Source: Dermacoccus abyssi (GTDB lineage Bacteria > Actinomycetota > Actinomycetes > Actinomycetales > Dermatophilaceae). Taken from it: a stretch of 64,000 bases of DNA. Within the stretch, counting starts at the first letter, position 1. Each line of letters begins with the position of its first letter. The notes beneath the pieces are model-generated. The model saw only the letters and a list, made by a program, of their open reading frames with translations. It did no database searches and was not told the origin of the DNA. The stretch spans positions 1-64,000 of the forward strand of contig NZ_QWLM01000009.1 in assembly GCF_003515945.1 (NCBI RefSeq), written 5' to 3'. Made by a program: the position numbers and the translations under genes. This document shows, in pieces, positions 54,806-63,130 of this stretch.

Positions 54806-55756
54806 ATGAACGAACGGCCGCGTTCGCCCACCGACACCGCCCCTCTGCGGCATCCTGGCGTGGTGACGAACCCGAGCCGACACGACGAAGCTGCCCAGGT
54901 CCGCGCGTACGCCGAGCGTCTCGGGCTGCCGGGCCTCATCGACGTCCACACACACTTCATGCCGCAGAACGTGCTCGACAAGGTGTGGGCCTACTTCGAC
55001 GCCATCGACACCCCCGCGGGCGAGTGGACGATCACCTACCGCACCGACGAAGCCGAGCGCGTTGCCACCCTGCGTGACTTCGGCGTCACCCGCTTCAGCT
55101 CCCTCAATTACCCGCACCGGCCCGGCATGGCCGAATGGCTCAACGCCTGGTCGCGCGAGTTCGCCGCGAACACGCCGGAGGCCATCCCGAGCGCCACGTT
55201 CTACGCCGAACCCGAGGCTCCCACCTACGTCGCCGAGGCCCTCGACGCGGGTGCGCAGATCTTCAAGGTGCACATCCAGGTCGGCGGCTACGACCCTCTC
55301 GATCCCACCCTCGACGACGCCTGGGCACAGCTCGAGGCGAAGGGCACGCCCGTCGTCATCCACTGCGGCTCCGGCCCGATGCCAGGTGAGTTCACGGGTC
55401 CTGACCGCGTCGAATCCCTTCTTGAGCGCCACCCCGCGCTGACGCTCCTCATCGCCCACATGGGCAACTCCGAGTACGGGCGCTTTCTCGACCTCGCCGA
55501 ACGCTTCGAACGCGTCCACCTCGACACGACGATGGCGTTCACCGACTTCACCGAATCGCTCACGCCGTACCCGCGCGAGTATCTGCCGCGCCTCGTCGAC
55601 ATCGGCGACAAGGTGGTGCTGGGCAGCGACTTCCCCAACATCCCTTACCCCTACATCCACCAGCTCGACGCCCTGGCGCGCCTCGACCTCGGTGACGACT
55701 GGATGCGCGGCGTTCTCCACGACAACGCCGCCAGACTGCTCGAGCCCCGCTCCTAG
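54806..55756 (+). CDS. Amidohydrolase-family protein (Amidohydro_2)
   Basis: The 316-residue TIM-barrel metal hydrolase has GLIDVHTHFMPQ (HxH metal motif) near residue 48, IFKVHIQVGGYDPLDP, PVVIHCGSGPMPGEF with a metal histidine, LLIAHMGNSEYGRFL, and KVVLGSDFPNIPYPY with the catalytic aspartate. This is the ACMS decarboxylase/4-oxalomesaconate hydratase-like group; substrate unknown. ATG 54806 gives an extra ~30-residue disordered lead; GTG 54862 is an alternative. The third copy of the dispersed repeat begins right after its stop. Confidence 0.87.
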   Translation: MNERPRSPTDTAPLRHPGVVTNPSRHDEAAQVRAYAERLGLPGLIDVHTHFMPQNVLDKVWAYFDAIDTPAGEWTITYRTDEAERVATLRDFGVTRFSSLNYPHRPGMAEWLNAWSREFAANTPEAIPSATFYAEPEAPTYVAEALDAGAQIFKVHIQVGGYDPLDPTLDDAWAQLEAKGTPVVIHCGSGPMPGEFTGPDRVESLLERHPALTLLIAHMGNSEYGRFLDLAERFERVHLDTTMAFTDFTESLTPYPREYLPRLVDIGDKVVLGSDFPNIPYPYIHQLDALARLDLGDDWMRGVLHDNAARLLEPRS

Positions 55757-55758
55757 CT

Positions 55759-55816
55759 GGTGACGTTTGCTGCGGTTGGTGACGGTGCAACGTCACCAAC
55801 CGCAACGAACGTCACC
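55759..55816. repeat. Dispersed palindromic repeat, copy 3 of 3
   Basis: Core stem GCGGTTGGTGACG (55772-55784) with CGTCACCAACCGC (55791-55803), enclosed by outer arms GGTGACGTT (55759-55767) and AACGTCACC (55808-55816), can form a large cruciform. It starts three bases after the amidohydrolase stop codon. Confidence 0.8.
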
Positions 55817-55854
55817 ACGAACGCGAGGGGCGGCTCGGCACGTGAAGACCCGCG

Positions 55855-55860
55855 TACCAT
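55855..55860 (+). promoter_or_regulatory. -10 box for the second thrE gene
   Basis: TACCAT lies six bases before GTG 55867. Confidence 0.45.
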
Positions 55861-55866
55861 CGTCCG

Positions 55867-57150
55867 GTGACTGCGAGCCCCGACGCCCTCACTGACGCCC
55901 AGACGCGTCAGCTGCTCGTCTACCTCGCAGCCGCGCACATGGCCGGCGGCGCCGGCGCCCACGAGGCCACCGAGGACGTCGTGCGCGCAGCCCGCGCGAT
56001 CGGTCTCCCCGGTGCGCAGATCAACGCCACCCCGGACGGCGTGACGCTCAGCCTCGGCCACGGCGCCGCGGCGACGTTCGAGTCGGTCGAAGGCTCGCTC
56101 CGACTCGACCAGACGGCACGCGTCGCGGCCATCCAGCACGGTCTCGAGACGGGCGCCCTGACGCCGACCGCCGCGCTCGACGCTCTCAAGGGCCTGCGCG
56201 CGCAGCGTGCCCGTTTCCCCGTCACCGGCATGTACCTCGGTGGGTTCACCGTGGCGGCGGGCATTGCCGGCATCCTCCAACCGACGTGGCCGAGCGTGCT
56301 GTTCGCAGCTGTCGCGAGCCCCATCACGATCGCCCTCATCCGCCTCACCGGGCGACGCCTCGTACCGAGCGCCCTCCTGCCGCTCTTCGCCGGATTCCTC
56401 GTCGCCGCGGCGGCCTTCGCCGCGTTCCAAGCGGGCTTCATCACGAGCCCGCTGCGGACGATGTTGCCGCCCGTGGCCGTCCTGTTGCCGGGTGCCCTGC
56501 TGGTCACGGGCTTGTCGGAACTCGTCGCCGGGGCCATGGTCTCCGGCGCCTCACGCCTCGCCTACGGCACGACCCAGCTCGTCATGTTCGCGGCCGGTGT
56601 CGCCGGCGCGAGCATCCTTCTCGACGTGCCCCCGGAGGCCTTCGCCAACGGGCGCGTCGACGAGATCGGCCCGCTCGCGGGCTTCGTCGGCCTCTTCCTG
56701 CTCACCCTCGGCATCTGCTTCATGGAGTCGGTGCCGCGCCGCCTCGCGCCCGGAGTCCTGTTCGTCACCGCCTCGACGTACGTGACGCAGTGGTCGGTGC
56801 AGAACTGGGTCGACGCCCCGGCCTGGGGCGGCGCGCTCGCAGGGGCCTTCGTCGCGAGCTTCAGCGCCTGGGTCATTGCCCTGGCCCGCCCGACGATGTC
56901 GCGCATGGTGCTCTTCCTGCCCAGCTTCTGGCTCCTCGTTCCCGGCTCGTTGGGCCTCGTGACGGTGACCCAGCTCGGCATCGATCCGCGCGAGTCGTGG
57001 CCGACGGCGATGAACGCGACGAGCGTCGTGCTCGCCATCGCCCTCGGCCTCGTCTTCGGCACGAGCGCCGCCCGAGCCCTGCGCTTCACGATCCGCCGCG
57101 GCCTTCGCCGCCGCGCGGACGCCCGCGCGGCGTCTACCCTGGTGGAATGA
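55867..57150 (+). CDS. ThrE-type threonine/serine exporter, copy 2
   Basis: The 427-residue protein has the ThrE layout: an N-terminal DUF1212 region (LLVYLAAAHMAGGAGAHEATEDVVRAARAIGLPGAQINATP), five helices, then a second half with five helices ending SFWLLVPGSLGLVTVTQLG. It differs clearly from the copy at 42126 and lacks the longer C-terminal tail. A TACCAT box precedes GTG 55867 by six bases. Its stop overlaps the ATG of a 53-residue membrane protein (ATGA), suggesting a partner peptide. Substrate may differ from threonine. Confidence 0.85.
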   Translation: MTASPDALTDAQTRQLLVYLAAAHMAGGAGAHEATEDVVRAARAIGLPGAQINATPDGVTLSLGHGAAATFESVEGSLRLDQTARVAAIQHGLETGALTPTAALDALKGLRAQRARFPVTGMYLGGFTVAAGIAGILQPTWPSVLFAAVASPITIALIRLTGRRLVPSALLPLFAGFLVAAAAFAAFQAGFITSPLRTMLPPVAVLLPGALLVTGLSELVAGAMVSGASRLAYGTTQLVMFAAGVAGASILLDVPPEAFANGRVDEIGPLAGFVGLFLLTLGICFMESVPRRLAPGVLFVTASTYVTQWSVQNWVDAPAWGGALAGAFVASFSAWVIALARPTMSRMVLFLPSFWLLVPGSLGLVTVTQLGIDPRESWPTAMNATSVVLAIALGLVFGTSAARALRFTIRRGLRRRADARAASTLVE

Positions 57151-57308
57151 GCAACTCTCCGCGCCTGCGCGTCTTCCTGCTCGGCCTCGCCGGGGTGACC
57201 CTGGGTATCGCGCTGGCCAAGCTGTCCGGAGGTTCACTCGCCGCGGTCGTCGCCATCGTCCTGGCGCTCATCTGCTTCGTCCTGTTCCGCATGCGGACCG
57301 GTCGCTGA
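57147..57308 (+). CDS. 53-residue membrane peptide
   Basis: The protein has two hydrophobic segments (VFLLGLAGVTLGIALA and LAAVVAIVLALICFVLF) joined by KLSGGS and a basic C-terminus (RMRTGR), so it is a small hairpin in the membrane. It overlaps the ThrE stop codon by four bases and a TACCCT box lies six bases before its ATG, allowing both coupled and independent expression. Function unknown. Confidence 0.6.
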   Translation: MSNSPRLRVFLLGLAGVTLGIALAKLSGGSLAAVVAIVLALICFVLFRMRTGR

Positions 57309-57426
57309 TCATAACCTCGGGAAATTACTGTCAGGTAACTGTTTCGTCTCCATTCGCCGCAGTGCCGCACGCATGTTCACGGCGCGTGGGCACAGTGATG
57401 GAGACCCCTTTCTGAGAGGAACCGCC

Positions 57427-57810
57427 ATGACCAACCACACCGACCGTCGCCGCGTCGACGGCGACATCACCTTCTCTGCCGCCGCCTGGATCGCCATCGA
57501 CCTCGTCGCTCTCGGCGTCCTCGTCCTCCTCCTGTGGATTTTCCAGCCGGAAAAGGGCCTCCTGCCCGAGCCGAGCTGGCTCATCGACCCGGTCGTCGGC
57601 TGGCTCATCGGCAACGTGGTCGGCTTCGTCGCCTTCCGCGCGCTGCTGCGCATCCCGCCGGCAGCTGTGGCCGCTGCCTGCCTCGTGCTCGTCGCGCTGT
57701 CGCCTGTCGTTTTCGTCAAGTACCCAGCGATGGGTGCGTTCTTCGCGGGCCTCGTCATCGGGCTCGGGTCGGGTGCGCTCATCCACCGCGCCCGGGTCGA
57801 ACAGGCCTGA
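57427..57810 (+). CDS. Small membrane protein, unknown function
   Basis: The 127-residue protein has a short polar N-terminus (MTNHTDRRRVDGD) and three to four hydrophobic helices, with LLRIPPAAVAAACLVLVAL and FFAGLVIGLGSGALI. AGAGG lies eight bases before ATG 57427. Nothing identifies a family. Upstream, TTAC-N6-GTAA (57325-57338) is a small inverted repeat that might be regulatory. A perfect 16-bp hairpin terminates it. Confidence 0.6.
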   Translation: MTNHTDRRRVDGDITFSAAAWIAIDLVALGVLVLLLWIFQPEKGLLPEPSWLIDPVVGWLIGNVVGFVAFRALLRIPPAAVAAACLVLVALSPVVFVKYPAMGAFFAGLVIGLGSGALIHRARVEQA

Positions 57811-57824
57811 CGCTCCGCGCGCAC

Positions 57825-57863
57825 GAAGGCGCCCACCCGTCGACTTCACGGGTGGGCGCCTTC
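57825..57863. terminator. Bidirectional 16-bp hairpin
   Basis: Arms 57825-57840 and 57848-57863 are perfect around a seven-base loop, between convergent genes. Confidence 0.75.
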
Positions 57864-57878
57864 ATGCGTCCGGACGAG

Positions 57879-59171
57879 CTACTTGAGGCCCGCCGCGGTG
57901 GAGCAGTTGCCCGTCGCGGGCGCTCCGGAGAGTCGCTGCACGACCCAGTCACGCGCGGTGAGCTGGTCGGCCAGCATCGGGTTGGCGTGGTTGAGAAGCG
58001 ACTTCGGCCCGAGCGAGAGGCCCGGAATCGGCGCGTACGTCACGTTCGCGCCCTTGCCACACCAGTCGAGTGCGAGCTGCTTCGACTGAGCGTGCGGGAC
58101 GACGTCGTCCGCGACGCCCGTGGCGACGCGCACGGCCGCCGTCGGCTTCATCGTGCCGGTGCGCTGCGCGCGCACGAACCCGGTGACTTCCTCGCTGCGC
58201 GCTATGACGGCCGCGATGGGCTCACCGGTGGCCGTGAAGTCGCTCGTCTTGCGGTAGCCGTAGGACACGACGGTGTCGACCGTGCACTGACCCGACGTGC
58301 GCGAGAGCATCGTCTTGCCCGTGGCGTTGACGCTCTCGTCGGCGAACGCCTTGACGGCCGCGCTCGAGCTGGCCGCCCCGTTGATGAAGTAGCCGATGAC
58401 GCCCGCGATCGGGCTGCCGTCGACACCGGCGAGCACCTTCTGGAGGTCGGCCGGCGGGGCTCCCACGTAGGCGGCCGCGACGTCGAGATCCGGGGCGTAC
58501 GTCGGCGCGGCCTCGACGGCAGCGGCCGAGGCGCCGCCGCCCTGGGAGTAGCCGTACGTCGCGACCTTGGAGTTCGCCTTCACGGTGGCGCCGGGCACCT
58601 TGCTCGCGACGCGCGCGGCGTCGAGCATGGCGTGCGCCTGGTCGTCACGGTTCATGTACGTGTGCGGGCGGCCCGGCGTACCGAGCCCGATGTAGTCGGT
58701 GACGACGACGGCGACGCCCTTGGCGAGCAGGTTGTTCATACCCTGCGTCTCGTAGTTCACCCCGAGCGACCCGGGCGTCGAGAGGTTGATGGAGCTCGCC
58801 ATCATCCGCGACGGCGCGCACTGGTCGCCCTGGCCGATCGTGCCGACGCCGTAGACGACGACCGGGCGCGGACCCGGGCCCTTCCACGCGGCCCACGGCT
58901 CGATGTAGGCGCCCGTGACGGCCGTGGGCTGCCCGTTGTCGTCCTTGGAGGAGTACATGATGCGGGTCGTGTTGCCCCACATGTTGAGGCCGGTGAAGAA
59001 CTTCTCCGACTTCATGAGGGTGCCCGGCTGAGCCGGAACAGCAGCCGGGGGCGTGTAGAAGTCGCCCGTCGCCGCGGAGGCGGAAGAGGCGGTGGCGGTC
59101 GTGGTGACGCCGAGGCCGAGGGAGGCGGCACAGGATAGACCGAGTGCGGCGGTGAAACGGGAGGGTCGCAT
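57879..59171 (-). CDS. Secreted LIP-family lipase
   Basis: The 430-residue protein has a Sec signal peptide (MRPSRFTAALGLSCAASLGLGV to ASSASA) and an alpha/beta hydrolase domain of the LIP family, which hydrolyses triacylglycerols or other esters. VAVVVTDYIGLGTPG, the nucleophile elbow TYGYSQGGGAS, the aspartate in GVADDVVPHAQS and the histidine in LLNHANPML give a Ser-Asp-His triad. Two cysteines (CAPS, and later DWC and GNC) may form disulfides in the extracellular enzyme. ATG 59171 is the signal-peptide start. Confidence 0.9.
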   Translation of the reverse strand: MRPSRFTAALGLSCAASLGLGVTTTATASSASAATGDFYTPPAAVPAQPGTLMKSEKFFTGLNMWGNTTRIMYSSKDDNGQPTAVTGAYIEPWAAWKGPGPRPVVVYGVGTIGQGDQCAPSRMMASSINLSTPGSLGVNYETQGMNNLLAKGVAVVVTDYIGLGTPGRPHTYMNRDDQAHAMLDAARVASKVPGATVKANSKVATYGYSQGGGASAAAVEAAPTYAPDLDVAAAYVGAPPADLQKVLAGVDGSPIAGVIGYFINGAASSSAAVKAFADESVNATGKTMLSRTSGQCTVDTVVSYGYRKTSDFTATGEPIAAVIARSEEVTGFVRAQRTGTMKPTAAVRVATGVADDVVPHAQSKQLALDWCGKGANVTYAPIPGLSLGPKSLLNHANPMLADQLTARDWVVQRLSGAPATGNCSTAAGLK

Positions 59172-59292
59172 GGCGGGTCCTTCGTTCGGGGTGTGGTTTA
59201 CGTCACAGTAGCCAGCCCGATGGCCCGATTGGGCCCCTTCCCGAAACTCGAAAAAGGTCGCTCGTCCGTCTCGTGGCGTCGACCGCGCGGCG

Positions 59293-60297
59293 TCAGCGCG
59301 TTCCGGTCCGCGCGAACGCCGAGCGCGGCGAAGCCTCGGACACACTGCACTCCGGTCCGGCCTGCGGACCCCGATCGAGAATGCGCGCGACATCCTGCGC
59401 AAGCTGCACCGTGGCCTCGATCTCCACCCTGCGAGTCGAGACGCTCTCGACGTTGAAGCCGAACGGCAACCCGAGATACCGGCAGAAGCGCGCCAGTTCG
59501 TGCGCGGCCGCGATGCAGTGTTCGTACGACGCCTCGAGCGTGTCGTGACTGCGGCGCAGTTCGTTCTGCACCCAGCGCGGCACGTCGACTCCGAGCCACT
59601 GGAGGAAGTCGAGCGTCTTCTCCGAACCGCACAGCGACAGGGTGAACACGACGCGCGCCGGCGCGACGCCACGCTCCTCACACGCATAGACGTAGTCGGA
59701 GATCATGTCCTTCGCCTCGCCCGTGTCGTAGACGACCTGACTGACGAAGAAGCCCACGCCACCGTCCTGCTTGCGCAGCAGACGCTCGTGCTCGTCCTGC
59801 GTGCGCGCGTGGCGCTCGGGGATGACGACGCCGCCGAGCAGCACGTCGCGCTCGGCCTCGGCGTGCACCTCGATGGCGCGCGGGAGGGTGGTGCGCACCG
59901 GCTTGTCCGTCGAACTCGCCCCGACGAAGACGGTGGCGTCACCGGGCGCACGCTCGTCGAGGAACGCGGCGAGTTCCTGCTCCTCGTACTTGCCGACGCA
60001 GCGGTAGACGATCGCGTTGCCCTGCCACGCGGACAGGGGCCCGGCGAGAAAAGCCGCAGGGTCCATCGTCTCGAGGTAGGGGAACGGGCGCTCGTCGCCC
60101 GCACGGTCGGACTCGTCGTCGAGGTCGTAAAGGATGAGTCCGTCGACGTCGAGTTGCTCGAGGCGCGAGAGAGCTGCGTCGGCGATCTCCTGAACCCGCT
60201 CGTCGCTCGTCGTGCGCCGCGGTGGCGTCATGGCGAACAGCAGGAGTTCGCGGTCACCGGAGACGAGGTCGGAGAAGGGCGCGGCAGGGTCACTCAT
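59293..60297 (-). CDS. Methylenetetrahydrofolate reductase-like protein
   Basis: The 334-residue flavoprotein-type TIM barrel has LLFAMTPPRRTTSDERVQEIADAAL at the start (the PPR region of MetF homologues), VDGLILYDLDDE, GGVVIPERHA (GVAGYPExH-like) and GVGFFVSQVVYDTGEAKDMISDY (FxTQxxFD-like), which together match methylenetetrahydrofolate reductases. Key residues are partly changed, so it may be a divergent paralogue rather than the housekeeping MetF. There is no adjacent metE/metH. Confidence 0.75.
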   Translation of the reverse strand: MSDPAAPFSDLVSGDRELLLFAMTPPRRTTSDERVQEIADAALSRLEQLDVDGLILYDLDDESDRAGDERPFPYLETMDPAAFLAGPLSAWQGNAIVYRCVGKYEEQELAAFLDERAPGDATVFVGASSTDKPVRTTLPRAIEVHAEAERDVLLGGVVIPERHARTQDEHERLLRKQDGGVGFFVSQVVYDTGEAKDMISDYVYACEERGVAPARVVFTLSLCGSEKTLDFLQWLGVDVPRWVQNELRRSHDTLEASYEHCIAAAHELARFCRYLGLPFGFNVESVSTRRVEIEATVQLAQDVARILDRGPQAGPECSVSEASPRSAFARTGTR

Positions 60298-60336
60298 GGG
60301 TGTCGACCCTAGAGGCGACCCCGCCGCGTCACCGAT

Positions 60337-60844
60337 TCACAGGACGGAGGATGAGACGCCCACCAGCGTCTGCGCTTCATGTGCGCGCGTGTCGACGTAG
60401 CGCAGCTGCGTGGCGAAGAACGAACCGGGGATTCCGCCCAGCTCGGCCATCGCCTGGGGCACCTTGCGACGCGGCACCTGGTGCGCGACGGTGACGTGCG
60501 GCAACCACACGGCCCGGTGCAGGCCCGGCACGGCAGCACGCAGGCGACCCACGGCCTCGGCCGATTCCGGATAGGGAGACCTCGGGCCCGTCACCGAGCG
60601 CGAGGATGCCACAGACGTCGAGGCGCGCCGGCAACATCGCCCCCACGATGTCGCGCGCCAGCTGCGCCGCCCCCTACGGCATCGATTCTGCAGTGGCCAG
60701 CACGACACGGGGCGCGGGGGTCATCGGCGACGACGATTCCACTCCATCTGCGGTGCGGCCGGCGAACCGCAGGCTCTCCTGTGCACACTCGACGTCCGAT
60801 TCGCCCCCGACGTCGAGCCCCAACTCGATCATGATGTCGTTCAT
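60337..60844 (-). pseudogene. Decayed 2H phosphoesterase (2'-5' RNA ligase-like)
   Basis: The second HxTx motif (LPHVTVAHQVP) and the C-terminal PGSFFATQLRYVD segment are clear. Upstream, the reading frame changes near 60565 (one extra base) and an in-frame TAG lies at 60674-60676 just after AESMP. At the expected first HxTx the sequence reads PRVVLATAE, so the His is lost. With both lesions corrected the gene would give ~167 residues, a plausible length for the family. It is therefore a pseudogene, or at least not made as written. Confidence 0.65.
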
Positions 60845-60875
60845 AGATCGATCGTGCGCATGATGGGTGTGCATG

Positions 60876-61008
60876 GCATCTATTTAAGAGAAGCAACCCC
60901 ACGCAAATGCGCGAATAGCGTTGCCCGGCAATAATTTTCGTTGAAAAGTCTCTTTATGCACTTGTTGGGAAAATCGCCCACAGACGGTACGGAATTAAAA
61001 ACCTATCG
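60876..61008. other. AT-rich intergenic stretch
   Basis: About 130 bases between the decayed phosphoesterase and the DedA gene are visibly richer in A and T than anything else in this half of the window (for example AATTAAAAAC and TTTCGTTGAAAAG). No gene, hairpin or promoter is evident. Confidence 0.4.
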
Positions 61009-61674
61009 TCAGGAGGACGCGCTCGGACGCTGCCTCAGACGGTGCTGAACGAAGTACACGAGTGCCACGACGACCAGCCCGATGACCACCTTCTCCGCCA
61101 CCCCGACGTACGGCTCGATGACGGGCCAGTTGGCCCCCAGGACATAGCCGGCGAGGACGAAGGCGGTGTTCCACAGGAGGCTGCCCAACGTCGTCAGGAC
61201 GGTGAACTTCCACACGGCCATGCCGGTGAATCCTGCGGGAACGCTGATGAGCGAACGGAACACGGGCACCATGCGCCCGAGGAACACGGCCTTGTCGCCG
61301 TGGCGGGCAAACCAGCGCTCAGTGCGTTCGAGATCCTCGACCTTCATGAGCGGCATGCGATCCAGGATGCGAACGAGCTTCTCGCGGCCGATGGCTCGGC
61401 CCAGCCAGAACAGGGCAAGTGCACCGATGACGGAGCCCGCCGTCGTCCAGAGGATGGCTCCCCACAGGGTGATGACACCCTGGGCCGCGGCGAAACCCGC
61501 GATCGGCAGGATCGCCTCGCTGGGAATCGGCGGGAAGAGGTTCTCTGCGGCAACGAGCAGCCCTGCCCCCACGCCGCCGATGCTCTCCATGAGGTCGACG
61601 GCAAAGCCGGCGATGCCGGAGGTGGGTCCACCTTCGACACGCTCGGAGGGCTGGACGGCGAGGACGGTCATCAT
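61009..61674 (-). CDS. DedA-family membrane protein
   Basis: The 221-residue membrane protein matches DedA/VTT proteins, which flip or recycle undecaprenyl phosphate and support membrane homeostasis. The early NLFPPIPSEAILPIAGFAA motif, the amphipathic RWFARHGDKAVFLGRMVPVFRSLISVPAGFTGM region containing the family GxRxxxxxPAG arginine, and the final helices are in order. A short N-terminal tail (MMTVLAVQPSERVEGG) precedes the first helix. Monocistronic. Confidence 0.93.
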   Translation of the reverse strand: MMTVLAVQPSERVEGGPTSGIAGFAVDLMESIGGVGAGLLVAAENLFPPIPSEAILPIAGFAAAQGVITLWGAILWTTAGSVIGALALFWLGRAIGREKLVRILDRMPLMKVEDLERTERWFARHGDKAVFLGRMVPVFRSLISVPAGFTGMAVWKFTVLTTLGSLLWNTAFVLAGYVLGANWPVIEPYVGVAEKVVIGLVVVALVYFVQHRLRQRPSASS

Positions 61675-61751
61675 ACCCGCCAGTTTCTCAGTTCCCCCAC
61701 GGTGGAGCGAAATTCATCGGAGCTGCGGCCGCGTTGCTCACACCAGGCGTG

Positions 61752-63038
61752 TCAGCCGTCGTGGCGCGGCGATTCGTCCGGCTCCGGCGCCGCGTGGCGC
61801 CCTCGTGGCGCCGGGTGGTCACCCGCGTCGGAGTCGGCGTCAACGTCCGTGTCGTCAGCGGTGTCGGCATCGCCAGCGTCCTTCTCAGCCGGCTCGCGCG
61901 CCTCGCTCGCATCGGCCTCACTGTGCGACGGCAGGTGGTGTTCGACGAACTCGCCAACGACACCCACCGAGTCGTCCTCGATCTCGCTGACGCCCTGCGG
62001 CGAGAAGCGGTAGGTGTTGTTGCCGACCATCCAGATCATCCACAGACCGGCGACGGCCCAGGCCAGCACGACCCACAGCGGGCGTTCGAGGTCGACGCCC
62101 CCGAAGTAGGACAGGGAGCGCACCGCGTCGACTCCCGCGCCGTTGGGCAGGTACGGGCCGACCGTGCGCCAGGGCTCGGGCAGCACGTCGTAGGCGAACG
62201 CACCACCGGCCGAGGGGTTTCCGAGGATGACGAAGATGAGGATCGACAGGCCGATGCCGACGGTGCCGAACATCGAGGTGAGGCCGTAGGTGAAGGTACT
62301 CACGGCGAAGACGAGCGCCGCACCCATGAGGGCGATGGGCCAGAAGTCGCCGCGCAGTGCGTCGAGGCCGTACTGCGCAATGGCCGTGCCGACGATGCCG
62401 GAGACGATCGCGTAGGCGGCAAAGAGGCCGAGACGCAATCGCGCGCCAAGGGCCGAGCGCGCACGGGTGCCGACGGCCGTCGTCATGGCCGAGGGCAGGA
62501 GGTAGGCGCCCACCAGCCACGCGAGGACGAGGTAGAACGCGGCGGTGCCACGGGTGTCGTCAGGCGCCGCCTTGACGATGTCGTGCGTCTTCAGGCCACG
62601 TTCGGCGTTCTTGGCGACGTTCTGGCCCACCGTCTGCGCAACCTGAGCCCGCGAGGCGCCCTGCGCGGAGGCGTAGTAGAGGTGGTCCGTCGGGTTCTTC
62701 TCCGTCTTCGAGGGGTTGAAGACGTAGACGCCGACGACCTTGCCCTCGCGCACCTGCTGCAGGGCGGCCTTCTCGTCCGTGGTGATCGTGGCACGCACGG
62801 GGTCGCCTTCGACGGCGTTGAGCTTGTTCGCGATGTAGCCCGCGTTGCCCTCGTGGTGGCTGACGACGAGGAACGGCGCGTTCTTCGGGTCCGGCTTGCC
62901 GAACGCACCCATGTAGGACAGGCCCATGAGGGCCTGCACGACGACGCACATGATCGCCAGGATGATCATGCGCGGCACCATCGTGCGGATGAACTGCTTG
63001 TGGTCGTCGTGGGCGGACGCCGGCGCGGGTTGGGACAC
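61752..63038 (-). CDS. DUF3533/ABC-2-like membrane protein
   Basis: The 428-residue protein has one helix near the N-terminus, a ~150-residue extracytoplasmic loop (FLVVSHHEGNAGYIANKLN to DDTRGTAAF) and five to six C-terminal helices with GNPSAGGAFAYDVLPEPWRTVGPYLPNGAGVDAVRSL, typical of the YhgE/Pip-like or DUF3533 group of ABC-2-type membrane proteins. The C-terminus is a long acidic tail (DADSDAGDH). GTG 63038 is favoured because GAGGAG lies seven bases before it. No ATPase is adjacent. A perfect palindrome upstream suggests a TetR-type operator. Confidence 0.82.
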   Translation of the reverse strand: MSQPAPASAHDDHKQFIRTMVPRMIILAIMCVVVQALMGLSYMGAFGKPDPKNAPFLVVSHHEGNAGYIANKLNAVEGDPVRATITTDEKAALQQVREGKVVGVYVFNPSKTEKNPTDHLYYASAQGASRAQVAQTVGQNVAKNAERGLKTHDIVKAAPDDTRGTAAFYLVLAWLVGAYLLPSAMTTAVGTRARSALGARLRLGLFAAYAIVSGIVGTAIAQYGLDALRGDFWPIALMGAALVFAVSTFTYGLTSMFGTVGIGLSILIFVILGNPSAGGAFAYDVLPEPWRTVGPYLPNGAGVDAVRSLSYFGGVDLERPLWVVLAWAVAGLWMIWMVGNNTYRFSPQGVSEIEDDSVGVVGEFVEHHLPSHSEADASEAREPAEKDAGDADTADDTDVDADSDAGDHPAPRGRHAAPEPDESPRHDG

Positions 63039-63071
63039 GAGAAGACTCCTCAAAGAACGGAACGAGCCAAC

Positions 63072-63085
63072 ACTACACCTGTAGT
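63072..63085. promoter_or_regulatory. Perfect palindrome upstream of the DUF3533-type gene
   Basis: ACTACACCTGTAGT forms perfect six-base arms with a two-base centre, about 34 bases upstream of GTG 63038. It is probably a repressor operator. Confidence 0.45.
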
Positions 63086-63130
63086 AACACTCCCCAAAAC
63101 TCCTGCTCCGGCGACCGACTCAGACGTTCG

